A stretch of 64,000 bases of DNA from Psettodes erumei (taxonomy: Eukaryota > Chordata > Actinopteri > Pleuronectiformes > Psettodidae), in assembly GCA_016785225.1 (NCBI GenBank), contig JAFBJZ010000454.1, positions 362,501 through 426,500 on the forward strand, given 5' to 3'. Made by a program: the position numbers and the translations under genes. Positions within the stretch are counted from its first letter, which is position 1; every line of letters starts with the position of its first letter. Below are positions 38,361 through 49,375 of the stretch, one piece after another. The notes beneath the pieces are model-generated. The model saw only the letters and a program-made list of their open reading frames with translations. It did no database searches and had not been told where the DNA came from.

Positions 38361-38561
38361 TGTGTGTGTGTGTGTGTGTGTGTGTGTAGTGTAGTGTAGT
38401 GTGTGCCACCAGTGTGCTTGATCAGCAGTCCTGCTGCTATCCCATTAACTCTGCTGCCGCAGGGCACGCCGGTGCGACCCAAAGGACCCTGGGTAACAGC
38501 AGGGCCCAGTGAAGTCATTTCCATTCAACCGCCTCACTCCCACTGGCCCAGTGCTGCACCA

Positions 38562-38595
<34 letters not shown>
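38361..38595 (+). repeat. Two (TG)n tracts
   Basis: TG tracts at 38361-38388 (followed by TGTAG units) and 38565-38595. Confidence 0.92.
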
Positions 38596-38597
<2 letters not shown>

Positions 38598-38730
38598 CAT
38601 TGCTAATAAACTGCTTTATGACAGGTACGGGGCGAATAAAATAAAAAAACATCTGGATGCAGATTCAGAATAAGACAGATGCTTCATAAAATGATTGGTG
38701 GTTGAAAACTAGAACACAAAGTAGTAGAAA

Positions 38731-38731
38731 T

Positions 38732-38776
<45 letters not shown>
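38731..38776 (+). repeat. (AC)n(AT)n compound microsatellite
   Basis: Six AC units continuing into about 17 AT units. The AT part is self-complementary and cruciform-prone. Confidence 0.93.
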
Positions 38777-38777
<1 letters not shown>

Positions 38778-38829
38778 TGTAAATATAGTATATTTCTCAG
38801 TAGCTGCATACAAGGTAAAATCTAAAAGA

Positions 38830-38842
38830 TGCCCCCTGGTGT
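38830..38842 (-). promoter_or_regulatory. CTCF-like motif, reverse orientation
   Basis: TGCCCCCTGGTGT matches the reverse-complement CTCF core YGCCMYCTNGTGG at 12 of 13 positions. It lies about 50 bp downstream of an (AC)n(AT)n tract and within possible repeat-derived sequence. Confidence 0.4.
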
Positions 38843-38899
38843 GAGTTTTTCATTGGCTGGACTGACACCACGAGCTGCGGAAGAGGAAGCCCACCGCTC

Positions 38900-38990
38900 T
38901 GAATTGCTAATCTCATGCATGATCAACTGGATTTAATGAACTATAAATAATTCACCTGATTGATCTGCACCAAATTGGCCCGTGTGAAAG
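38900..38990. promoter_or_regulatory. AT-rich candidate conserved non-coding element
   Basis: Repeat-free block with tgctaatctcatgcatgatc, ggatttaatgaac, ctataaataattcac and tgattgatctg: homeodomain, MEF2-like (ctataaataa) and PBX/MEIS-like (tgattgat) words close together. It lies about 100 bp upstream of the RFX X-box at 39073. Confidence 0.3.
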
Positions 38991-39072
38991 CTACTTAAGA
39001 GAAAACGACAGATTTGCCCCGATTCGCCCTTTCTCTTTAAAAATACCGAAAGGCTGAGGAAGGTGCGCCCAC

Positions 39073-39086
39073 GTTGCCAAGGCAAC
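39073..39086 (+). promoter_or_regulatory. Perfect palindromic RFX X-box
   Basis: GTTGCCAAGGCAAC is a full inverted-repeat X-box: two GTTGCC half-sites facing each other with a 2-bp gap, the form bound by RFX factors. Chance occurrence of all 12 half-site bases is rare, and the surrounding DNA is non-repetitive. No nearby gene start is recognised. Confidence 0.5.
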
Positions 39087-39469
39087 GAGTGTTTTGTTCA
39101 CAGGTGTGAATAGCGAAAGATACGAGACTTTTTAGAATAAAGTTTATGAAAGCCCTGCAGTGAAACTCTGTGTCCTTGTTTAAATCTCGTCTGTGCACGT
39201 CTGAAGCTGAAACAGGGAATTGTGGGTCATTTCTCTGCCGCTTTGCATCAGCTTTTCCTCAGTTACTGTAAAATAAAGTTGTTTCTTTCGAGACGGTGTC
39301 ATAAAAAAAAAACAACGACTAACTTTTATCTCCTTTGAGTGCCGTGGCTTACACTACCAGAAGGTCAGCTGACTGTAGATGCTGGAGGAGCTGTGGTCTA
39401 GAACGACAACAAAGGAGGAACAGAAAGCTGACAGCATCGCACATCATTGTTGACGAAGTTAAGAAGAAA

Positions 39470-39472
39470 AGA

Positions 39473-39505
<33 letters not shown>
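39470..39505 (+). repeat. (GA)n tract with AAAG interruptions
   Basis: Polypurine run of GAGAGAGAAA units, period about 12 bp. Confidence 0.9.
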
Positions 39506-41567
39506 CCCGTCACTTTATAGAGAAGGTTTCAGATGCAACACAAGCAGACGGAGCCCAGTGGAGACGTCTCCGAGCCCACGGAAAGATGAGTTTGTTTGCA
39601 ACTTGGAAATATTCAGGATTTCTGCTGGAAGTGAAACCAACTCTGTGACCATGAAAAAGAAACACAATAAGTTTAGTGATGGTTTATACTGGTGATGGGA
39701 CAGAACAGATAAATTACAGTATAAGTCAAAGACAACGCTGGTGTCCACGAGTCTTCAGTAACTGCGTACTTACTAATAATACTGCCGAATTACATTTCCT
39801 AATGCGTATATCAAACTAATGATCTCCTTGGTAATACGATTCGCTCGTCATCACGGGACAGTAAGTGGCCATTTACTGATGACAGGTGGTGCCGGCGGCC
39901 CCAGCAGCGGGCCGGGCCGAGCCTCATATCGTCCTCGCCCCCCCCCTCATAGTCATTTATCTTTCTTCCTCACAACAGATTGGTGTAACTGGGTCGGACC
40001 TAATTGCTCCGCCGTCCTCGGGCTCGGGTCGGAGTGGGTGTAATTAGCCCCGGGTCACTTTCAGAACCGGGGTCTTTATTCGTTTACGTACATCGGGTTT
40101 GGGAACGAGAGGTGCCGATCCGACTCGGGACGGGCCAGAACCGATGGAGACGTTTATTTAGAGGCGACGGACGAGAACAGACTTCGCGGCGGAAAGATTT
40201 TTAAGTCACAAATGAGGCGTGCGGAAATATCGACACATGATGGAAAAAGTTGTGCGTATCCCGGAAAACAGCTGGGTTCAGAGCCGGGCCGAAAGAACCC
40301 AGCGCTCGAGTGAAAGGCTTCGTCTGCCAACACGACTATAACTGTGTAATTACTTACTAACGCACAAACAGGAGGTCAAGAAAAAGCGATGATTGAACGT
40401 AAAACCAATGCTGCCGTGGCCGACTCTCCTGTATATTATGGGAGGAAAATATTTCTAAAGGCCCGGTCCCGCTCGCGGGGGCGCCGACGCCAATGCGCGA
40501 ACCCGTTCTGCCGGGTCAGGGGCAGGCTTTGAGTCCATTCTCACGTAGGCTGTGATTGAAAAAGTGGAGAGCGGGTGTAGCCGCGGGCCAGATAAAGCAG
40601 GTCCCCGCTTCTTCGCCAGCGATATCGGTGCATTTGGAAGTCTTCGGGGCAAAAGGTTATCGACAAATAATCCCGCAGCTCAGGGAGATGACAGGCTCTC
40701 TGTCCTTTTATAAGCCTCTAATACCTGATAATATCCCATCGTCCTTTAAAAAGAGGGGAGGCTCGCAGTGGATGTACTTCAGGATTTCTTTTATTGAAAC
40801 ACAAAAGGGATGTTCAGTGGAGGAGTCAAAGCTAAGATTTAAATATATATTGTAAAGCGGGATCTTCTAAGTCATTTTTTATGTACTGTTTGCCAATTTG
40901 CAAACCATTTTCTTTTTAACGGATTATGCAGCGGGGAAGTAAAAAAAATAAAAAGGTGTCTGAGACTGGTGACACGACTCGAAATTCAAAAGGAGGCGTT
41001 CGTCTAACCCCTGAGGGGTTGCGCGCACTTCCGGGTGATGAACGACCTATTCAGAAACAGCGAATGATGTGGATTGACTGTAAAAATCACTCTGCGGTCT
41101 AAAACGATGTTACTCAGAGCGTTTTCATCCGACAGCGGGGAAAGAAAGAGCAGAATGTCAGGGAGAAGCAAAAAAAGCAGATCAGAGTAGCACAACAACA
41201 ACAACAACTCACACACAAAAAAAACCTTGAAGTCAAATAAAACACGAACAGCACTTAAGACAGGAAGCCAAAAAAGAAACTGACATGTTTTGAAATACAG
41301 TAGCCTATTACAGATTTCCACCACAACGCCAAAAAGCATCAGACATGTAGCCTACATCTACAAGTATGTGCACCGCAACTCGGCCCGTGATCCCCAAGTC
41401 CAAGGACCCACACCTGAGCCGGGCTTTGTGTACTAATGTATATGTATATTGTGTAATAATGTACTGCAGACCTACACAGTAACAGGTTTAACACCCAACA
41501 AAACGAGACATGGAGATCTCTGCAAACCACAGACCATTAAAACAAATGAACGTAGCTTCCTGGTCTG

Positions 41568-41905
41568 AAACCTGTCTTCTACTGACTGACCACCAGGGGG
41601 CGACTCCTGGTTGGTTTGTATAGAAGTCTATGAGGAAATTTAGGTTATTAGAGGTCAGTAAACATTTTCATACACAGTTAACGTCTCGATCTCTCGTTTC
41701 ATCTCTTCTTCAACACAACGTGATGTTCATTTAGTAAATTCTGATCCATTTAGAGGAGAAAAGACCAGGGGAGGATTTGGAGGCGTGGCCACGCTGTGAT
41801 TGACAGGTAGTACAGTGACCTGCTGATCATTTCTAGCACAGATTTTTCTCGGCGGTCAGATTCCACCCTCGCTCCGCTCCAGCTCCACCCTGATGTCCAG
41901 ATATG
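41568..41905 (+). repeat. Fish dispersed repeat (CCACCAGGGGGCG family)
   Basis: Matches a sequence very common in fish genomes: gaccaccagggggcgactcc, then tagaagtctatgag, tcagtaaacatt, gatgttcatttagtaaattctg, ccatttagag, ggcgtggcc, tgtgattgacaggtag and a gctccaccctgatgtccagatatgg tail. The class is uncertain (non-autonomous DNA transposon or SINE). It carries a CTCF-like core at 41590-41602. Confidence 0.75.
41590..41602 (+). promoter_or_regulatory. CTCF-like motif, forward orientation
   Basis: CCACCAGGGGGCG fits the vertebrate CTCF core (CCAC.AGGGGGCG). It lies inside the dispersed repeat at 41568-41905. Whether CTCF binds is unknown. Confidence 0.45.
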
Positions 41906-42034
41906 GTTCTGTCCAGTTTAAAAAACAAAACTGCACTGAAGCAGATTGTGCTGAACCCAAGAGAAAGACGCTGTTAGCTCAGCAAGCTGGGACATGATGA
42001 TGGACAAGTACTATAGGACCAATACCCTTTGAGA

Positions 42035-42061
42035 GCACACACACACACACACACACACACA
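42035..42061 (+). repeat. (CA)n microsatellite
   Basis: About 13 perfect CA units, close to the end of the 41.6-41.9 kb dispersed repeat. Confidence 0.92.
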
Positions 42062-45000
42062 AAAGCCTTCGTTACTTATAGAGTATCCTGACATGTCAGT
42101 TGCAAAGACCAGAGGCCAATCTCATCCCTGAGGAAATCTGTCACGGTGGATGGCGGAGCGGTCAAAGGTCACGGGTCCACAGGGCGGCCGGCGCCGCAGA
42201 ATGACGCGAGGAGCCGTGACTGACTGGAAAAGGCGTCGTCGATGAGTATTTCCCCCTCAGCAATGGCAGCTGTGAGTGGAACCGAGGGACGTGGGTAATT
42301 TCCAGTGCAGTATTCATTAAAAGCCTAAATGTGGAGGCAGGCAGACCAGGACCAGGACCAGGGGCTGAGGACCACTTCCTCGTGAAGATGCTGGAAATCT
42401 GGTCCTCAGATCCGACTCCAGACCAGCAGGGGCAAGTTGTGTGCATGTTATTACACTCACCTTATTGTTTACTCACAGCTGCACCAACATTACAATACCG
42501 TATAATACAATGGCTCGCCATGTGGAGACTCATTTATATGTGTGTGTTTCCTGTGTGCAAATCTCATGTGTGTATTTACTGCTGTGCGCCGACTGTTTAT
42601 GCAGGTGCGTGCACGCGTCTGTGTGTATTTGTATTTTTCAGCACATCTGTATTATGCCGTGTTTGCTGCATTTGTAAACGCGCAGTAATAGGATGCGGAC
42701 CGTCAGGCAGCTGTCCGTCTCACGCAGACCACGACGAGGCGAGGCGAGCGTCGACTCCAACACGCAACACACCGCAGAACCAGACAGGTGCTGGGAGAAC
42801 GGGCCGAGAACCTGTGGGCGGTAAACAAGAACCAGCACCGCAATAAGTGGCAGGAACAGAATGTGAGGACGACGGCGACAGGCTGGAAAAACACATGTAA
42901 ACCAGCAATTTCATCCATTAGAAGCTTTTCCTGTCTTCCACATCCATTTATCCACATCTTTTCATTCCACAAGTAAAAATGGCCGCACATGCGGGTTTGC
43001 AAAAGTCACAGTACTGTACTAATGACAATTTCATGCCGTGCAGATGCAGGAATGTGCATGAATGTGGGCCGTTTCCTCTGCGGCGAGTTGAAGTGCAACA
43101 AAAATCAGAGTGGCACTTCGTCCGCGCTGGTTTGCAGGTCAGGTTTTGGCCGAACCCGAGGAGAAAGCATGCATTTTTAATGATCCGCACACTGAATGCA
43201 GAAAAGGTGATAGAGCTGGAGCCGGATGGGAAGGACGGGGCCCCGGAAGAATGAATTCTGGGAATTAACCCCTCCAACCGTCACGTGACATAACTGAATA
43301 AGACGGCAGGAGCGGCGGCTCGCCTCTGAAGGTGACTGTGACATTAGCTGACAGATTGGAGGGGCCGAGTGAAAAATCGGTTTAAAAGAAAAGACACCAG
43401 AAACTCGGTGCCCAACAGGTCGACGAGCACATTTTTATTAGAATACCCCGAAGATATGTGGAAGGATTGGCACTAACAAGCTCGGATTTTCTATCTCGCT
43501 CCCTCTCCTGCTCAGAAATATGGCACAGCACTGGGGGAAATAAAAAAAAAAAAAAAAGTGTTGTTTCCTTTCATACAGAGAAATGGCCTGCGTCTTCACC
43601 ACATACAGTACATGTCCGCACACGTGCTGCGCATGTCTGCCGGTTCCTGCGCTCATTATATCGCCGGAAAAACAGCTATTCTGGTTCCACCTTCCAGTTG
43701 GGCTCTGTTTACGTCTCCCCGTGCTTGTTAATCTGCAAAGGGAGGGCGAGTGGGCTGAGGATTCGTTTGTGCGATTGTGCGCCTCTCCACCGCCTTCCAG
43801 TCTCCTCGTCAAATTGATCCGCCTGAATGTTTGCGGTACTGAACGCCCCCTCACCGCCCCCCCCACCACCACCACCACCACTTCCCAGAGGAGAGCAGGC
43901 GGCGTTCGCCGACAGATTCCGTCTCATTTTCCGTCTCCTCTCCGTCTTCCTCACTCTCGCCGCGAGGTGTCCCGGGGGGCGAAAACAAAGAGGTAAAACT
44001 GTGGCTGTGCACCAGTCAATATTGGCATTGTGACTTTCGTACCTTAGCCTGCCAGCTGAAGAGAGACGAGGGCGACTGGAGGGTTTCACGCAAGCCTTCG
44101 CCATCAAATCCATCACCTTCATATTGACCTTGCGCACAACTCCCCTTTACGTCGCCGCTGTTGGTGCATTCCATTATTAATGTGGGAATGAAACCGAGCC
44201 TTTAGAAACTTTTAACAGGGAATGTTGGCGATTTAACAGAGATGGTGGGTTTTGGTAAACAAGTCCTCACAAAGTCCTCGTACTTGTTCAGGACAGGAGA
44301 TGTTTTTGACTCAGGGATTACGCTAAGCTCAACTCGCTGCCTCTTATTGGCTGTAACAACCTAATTCCATGCAAGAAATGGAAAAGCGAAGGCTATCCAC
44401 CTCCTAAAATGTTGAACTGCGCCTTTAAAACCTTTGCTCACATGGCAGCTGATGCAGCTCACGCTCGCCGTGGCCTCGGTTTCAGGCTCATCCGATCATT
44501 TCCAGTGGCAGGGGATATTAAGTAACCTGCTTCCCAGTGGCTTCAGGTGATCTCGCTGATTGTGATTGGCTCTTTAACGGACCTCAGGCGTCTGAGTTGA
44601 AGAGGAAGATTCTGGCAGTTCTGTAACGATGTTCCTGAATCAATGTGTGTTGATACAGGACACTTTGGGGATCTCTAATTGTATTGCTTGTGGATGCCAG
44701 TTATTTGATCTCAAAGCCCACCACCACCTCCACCTCCACCACCACCACCCCCACCCCCGTCATAACAACATACCGGGCCTGTGACTCATCTTTTTAGCTG
44801 TCACCTCCTGAATTGACTCCTCTGCAGCTCTCGCCGGGTTTGATTCAAATGTGATTTCTGGAGTGACAGAGCCTCTGAATCAAATTCAGGAAGAGCTATG
44901 GAGGAGCAGACTCCGGGGATGACAGGTTAAAATGAAGGTGAGTCGGATGCTAACTCATGACAGGAAGCTACACCTCCCCCCTCCAACCCCCCACCTGCGC

Positions 45001-48000
45001 CCACGCACACAAATAACATAAAACTACTTGTTGTTCGTGCTGAAGTTTAGAACCAGTGTAATAATTCTCTTATTAAAAGGTAATCAAACCTCATTTTTGC
45101 AGCCGTTCGGTGGCTGAAACCTTTAAACCGCTGCACGCTGGTGTTAAATCCATGTGACATCTTCATTCTGCACGCTTAGCAACAACAAACCCATCGTTGG
45201 AGCACAATGCAGCAACACTGGCAGTCGCACATGTATTCTGGCCTCCCACTCGCTCTGCCAATGTGCTGCATTAGTTTCATTAGAACGGGTCCCCAGATCC
45301 TCGTCTTTTTTGTTTTGAGTGGCTCATAAAAGGAGAACTGGATTTAATGACGCCGCGTTTAAATCACTTATTAAACTAAAATGACTAAATAAAGTCTCTC
45401 CTAACTCGTGACATCCTCTCAGCTCGTGATCCACGCTGCATTCGTATGAGCGAAAATAAGCGAGACTGTCGTACGTGTGAGGAAAATCCATCTCCGGCTT
45501 TGGACTTTCAGTGAGATTTGTTCAGATATTATTAGATGTTATTATAATTTCACCTGACCCGTCTTTTCTTGCCGTGTTAAGAGTTGAGTAGCTCTTTGTG
45601 AGTTCTTTGTTTTTCAGGTATTTTAACCTTTTGCGCGTCAGAACGTCTCCTGCACCCGCATCACTGCCGGTCCATTTTTCACCGGCGCTGACTCAGCCTT
45701 CGCTACGCCGCAGATATTCTTTTTCCGTCTCCCGCTCCGTCTCTGACCGCCTCATCAATAACCCCCATCCCCTCTGTGTCCATCCTCCCGCTTGTTAGGC
45801 TCTTGGTGTTTCCCTCAGCTGTCTCCTCTGTGAAGACATCACGGTGGCGGTAGTCCTGGTGTGGAAAACGTCACACTTCCGAATACTCTGTGTATTTCTG
45901 GTAAGAGACTGGGCCCCGGGTTAGCATGCTAACAGGAGCTAACATTAGCATCACCTTCCAGCCACGGAGACAGTTCTCGGCGAGCAAAGGAGCGAAGTTT
46001 GACTGCCAACATTTGCGCCTCCTAACTAATGCTGTAAGAGGTCACCGCTAACAGCGTGCTGCAAAGTCAAAGGCAACTCCAGCGTTTGTTGCGAACACTT
46101 AGTTTCACTCTTTCAATTTACTGTTAATTTGGAGGATATGAGGTTATGAGGACCACTTCAGCCTCATGTAAACAATGTCAGCAGAGCCGCACTCCATCTT
46201 GAACAGCTTGTACATTCATATTCATATACCGAAGCCGACATTCAAAAAATCACCCCGGGGAAACCATTTCCATTCATCACTTAATACGAGCGCGTCTACT
46301 AAATAGGCTGCAGATTAGATCGCTTCAATTTAGGTGTCAAAAACAAGCCTCGTTCTCTTGTTATCGCGTAGTACAAACAGAAACATGAAGCAGTGACACT
46401 GGCGAACGATTTCTGGGGAATGGATCCATCTGTCAGCCATCTGCCACTGATCAGGTAATTGGTCCACTCGCACTGGTCGGCGATGCCGATGTAAAATGTG
46501 CCGCAGTGAAAATTAATGTCAAATAATGTCCGGACAACAGGGCGCAACACGGGGAATGAAGCGGCGACGAAGACGGAGCAACCGCCGGAGAAGTCCGGGT
46601 CGGCGTGATCTTCATCTGGTTTGCAGTCCTGTACGTGCGGCCGCAGAAAAAGCTTTAGGTTTTCATGGGACGCCGCCTGCACAGAATCATCACGCACACT
46701 TGCAGCTGTAATAGGTTTCCTTTGGTAAATGGCCTTGGGACACAATGGGAATTCAAGCATAGAAGTGAAGGACAAAGGGCGGCGCCACATTGGGTCGCTG
46801 GTTTCGCTTCATGCTAACAAAAGTGCTGCTTCAAGACTTCATCGCACCTTCTACCTCTTTGTTGAGTCCAGGTTATAAATGAAATGCCTTGAAATTAGCA
46901 AAGGCTCCATTTGATTGGTATACTTCTATAAGCAATATATGTTCAGCATTGATAAAGACCGGTGGAGACGGGTCAAAATGTCCTCATAGCTCAATGGACC
47001 GAGTATAAAAAGTGCATTTTCCAGTTCAGAAAGTTTTCCTCGCAATAACTCCCTTCCTTCTTGCACAAAATAAAGTGTTGTGTGTCTCTTGCGTTATCAA
47101 AGTGACTTCTGCAGCCACGCTCACTCAGGTGTAGCCGTTCTCCCGTGGACAAAATCCGTGTGGAATTTATACGACCATAATCATTACCGATTCAGCTTCG
47201 CAAAGCTTTTTATGAGCTTCCTGTGAACATCTGATGGCCATCAAGAACTGCTGCTGTACTGCAGTTTACAAGAGTCGTAAAAAAAACGAAGGGGAGAAAA
47301 AAAAAACACCACTCATATCTCAAGCTACTGTGAGAGAAACTGCCTCTTCCCAAGTGGCACATTTTGAGTTTTAATTAAGGTAAACAAAACAATAACTCAA
47401 AGGTCCGCCTGTGCGACCGAATGTCCTTCATCATGGAGGCAAGACGTCCGACGCTGTTCCAGCCTGTCCACCGACCGTCCGCGTGGACGCCGCGTCTTAC
47501 ACTGTAGAGGAAGATGAACGCTAAAAAGAATCGCTGCGTCTCTTCTCTGAAAATCACACAAATCGACACCGGTGCCCATGGCAACTTCAATAAGACAGAT
47601 ATAAAACCTGCATTCTATATTTATGGTACTGTAACTATGAGACAAACGTGTTTCCTCCGCAGTGAATTCGATGTGTTGGAGGTAATTTATCAGTCATCGT
47701 GTCAGTGTTGATTATTGGTTTGGTTTGCTGGTGGAGCAGCGGTGGGTTTGATCCCTGCAGCATAAATGGAGACGGGTGACAGGACTGAACCCCGGTGGAG
47801 CTGAGTCAGTACGGCTGACACGCTGATTGATCATCGGCCTGGGCGATTTTTAAAAAATAATTTATTCTTAATTCTGACACAAACATTTTCTGTTTTTAAT
47901 GCGGTTTCAGTTATTGATCTCCTCGACTACTGATAATCGGTTAACGTTCCTGTTATAATCTGTGTGTGTTTGACTGCTGCATCATCGTCATTCAAAACGT

Positions 48001-49334
48001 TCGTTTCTTCCCTCCAGCAGCGCGGACGAGAAGAAAAGCGGCGCAGCGTCTCAAACAAATGGAAGATGAACAGGCCGAAGGTGCGGTCACTTCGCCAAAA
48101 AAAATTCATATACGAAAGAAAAACTGTGAACTCCAGCGCCGTCATTTTCATAACAAACAGCCAGCAGCAGCGGCGGGCAGGCACGCCGAGTCTTTACCTG
48201 AGATCTAGTAAAGCGAAAAAGAAAACAACAACACACGCTCGTAAGGAGCTGCTGATTTGAATAGGAAGCGTTTTATTATTTTTTTTGTTTGTTTGTTTAC
48301 AAAGCCGCAAGCAGAATGCATTCTCCGTATTTCTTTTTTTTTTTTTTATCTTTTACTTTTTTTGTGCTTCAAAAGAGACTTTTCAGCAAGTTTGTCCTGA
48401 ACGGTACTCGAACAGCAGGAAGTAAACAAGGCAGAAGAGGGAGGGAGCACGCGGGGGAAAAAAAACCAACAACACAAGTCATTCAGGAAAAAAAGACACA
48501 CAAAGGAGTGAGATAAATGTGAAGTCAACAAGTGGGAACCATAATGACCCTCAAACATTTAACTTCAGCAGCCTGAACGTCCACTTGGAGTGAAGGAGGT
48601 GCACAGAAACATCTATTTAGGAGTACAAAGCGTGTACTGGTAATAATACACAATAAAACTAGTTTTTGTCCTTTGTGTTCTGTTTGTGTGCAGCCTTGCT
48701 GTTTGATCCTGGCCTCGGTCAATTATGCTAAATGCAGAACATTTATAGATCAATCTTTATTAACATATGAAAGACAGGTTGCTTTTTTCAGTGAACGCAG
48801 GATGAAACACACTTTCACATGTTTGAAGAGGTTCAGCGATAACAATAACAAACATGTAACAACCAGAGTACGCGACTGTATTTCTAACCATCTCTCAGTC
48901 GAGTATTCAAAAATCCCTGCCGTTTTCGATTTTTCATAAAAAGAAAAATATAATAATTAAACTTAGAATATGATAGATGGAAAATTACTGCTTCGGGAAA
49001 ATGAAATGTTCACACATAAAATTGTATGAAAAACCAACTTGTCTGGATCTGAAGTTCACGCACAGAACAAATTAATCTCTGACAACTACTTTCTTTCTGG
49101 CCGCTAATTAAATGTCTTAACAGGGTCTGAGCAGAAACGTTGCGCCCGCTGGCTTTACGCCACATTGCGGCGCAGACGGCGCAGGTGAACGTGGCCCCTG
49201 AAGGGCCCCGAGGTGGGGACGGGCTATTTTCAGCAGCCACTCTGCAGCCGCCTTGACTGACAGCTCCGTTTGAGGGTGAGAGAAAGGCTTTCTGTCGCCT
49301 CTGGATGATCTGCCAATCAGAGCCGGACCTACTG

Positions 49335-49335
<1 letters not shown>

Positions 49336-49372
<37 letters not shown>
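49336..49372 (+). repeat. (TG)n microsatellite
   Basis: About 18 perfect TG units. Confidence 0.93.

Positions 49373-49375
<3 letters not shown>

Larger units (their letters stand above)
25436..41567. other. Gene-free stretch: intergenic with candidate enhancers
   Basis: Contains the AT-rich candidate elements, the X-box, the CTCF-like motifs and many microsatellites listed separately, plus CpG-rich patches at about 28030-28200 and 29830-30060. No protein family is recognised in any open frame. Confidence 0.65.

Noticed and set aside
37792..38409. A 205-codon minus-strand frame
   Set aside because: Lengthened by the (GTGTC)n and (TG)n tracts; Thr/His/Arg-rich with no recognisable domain.
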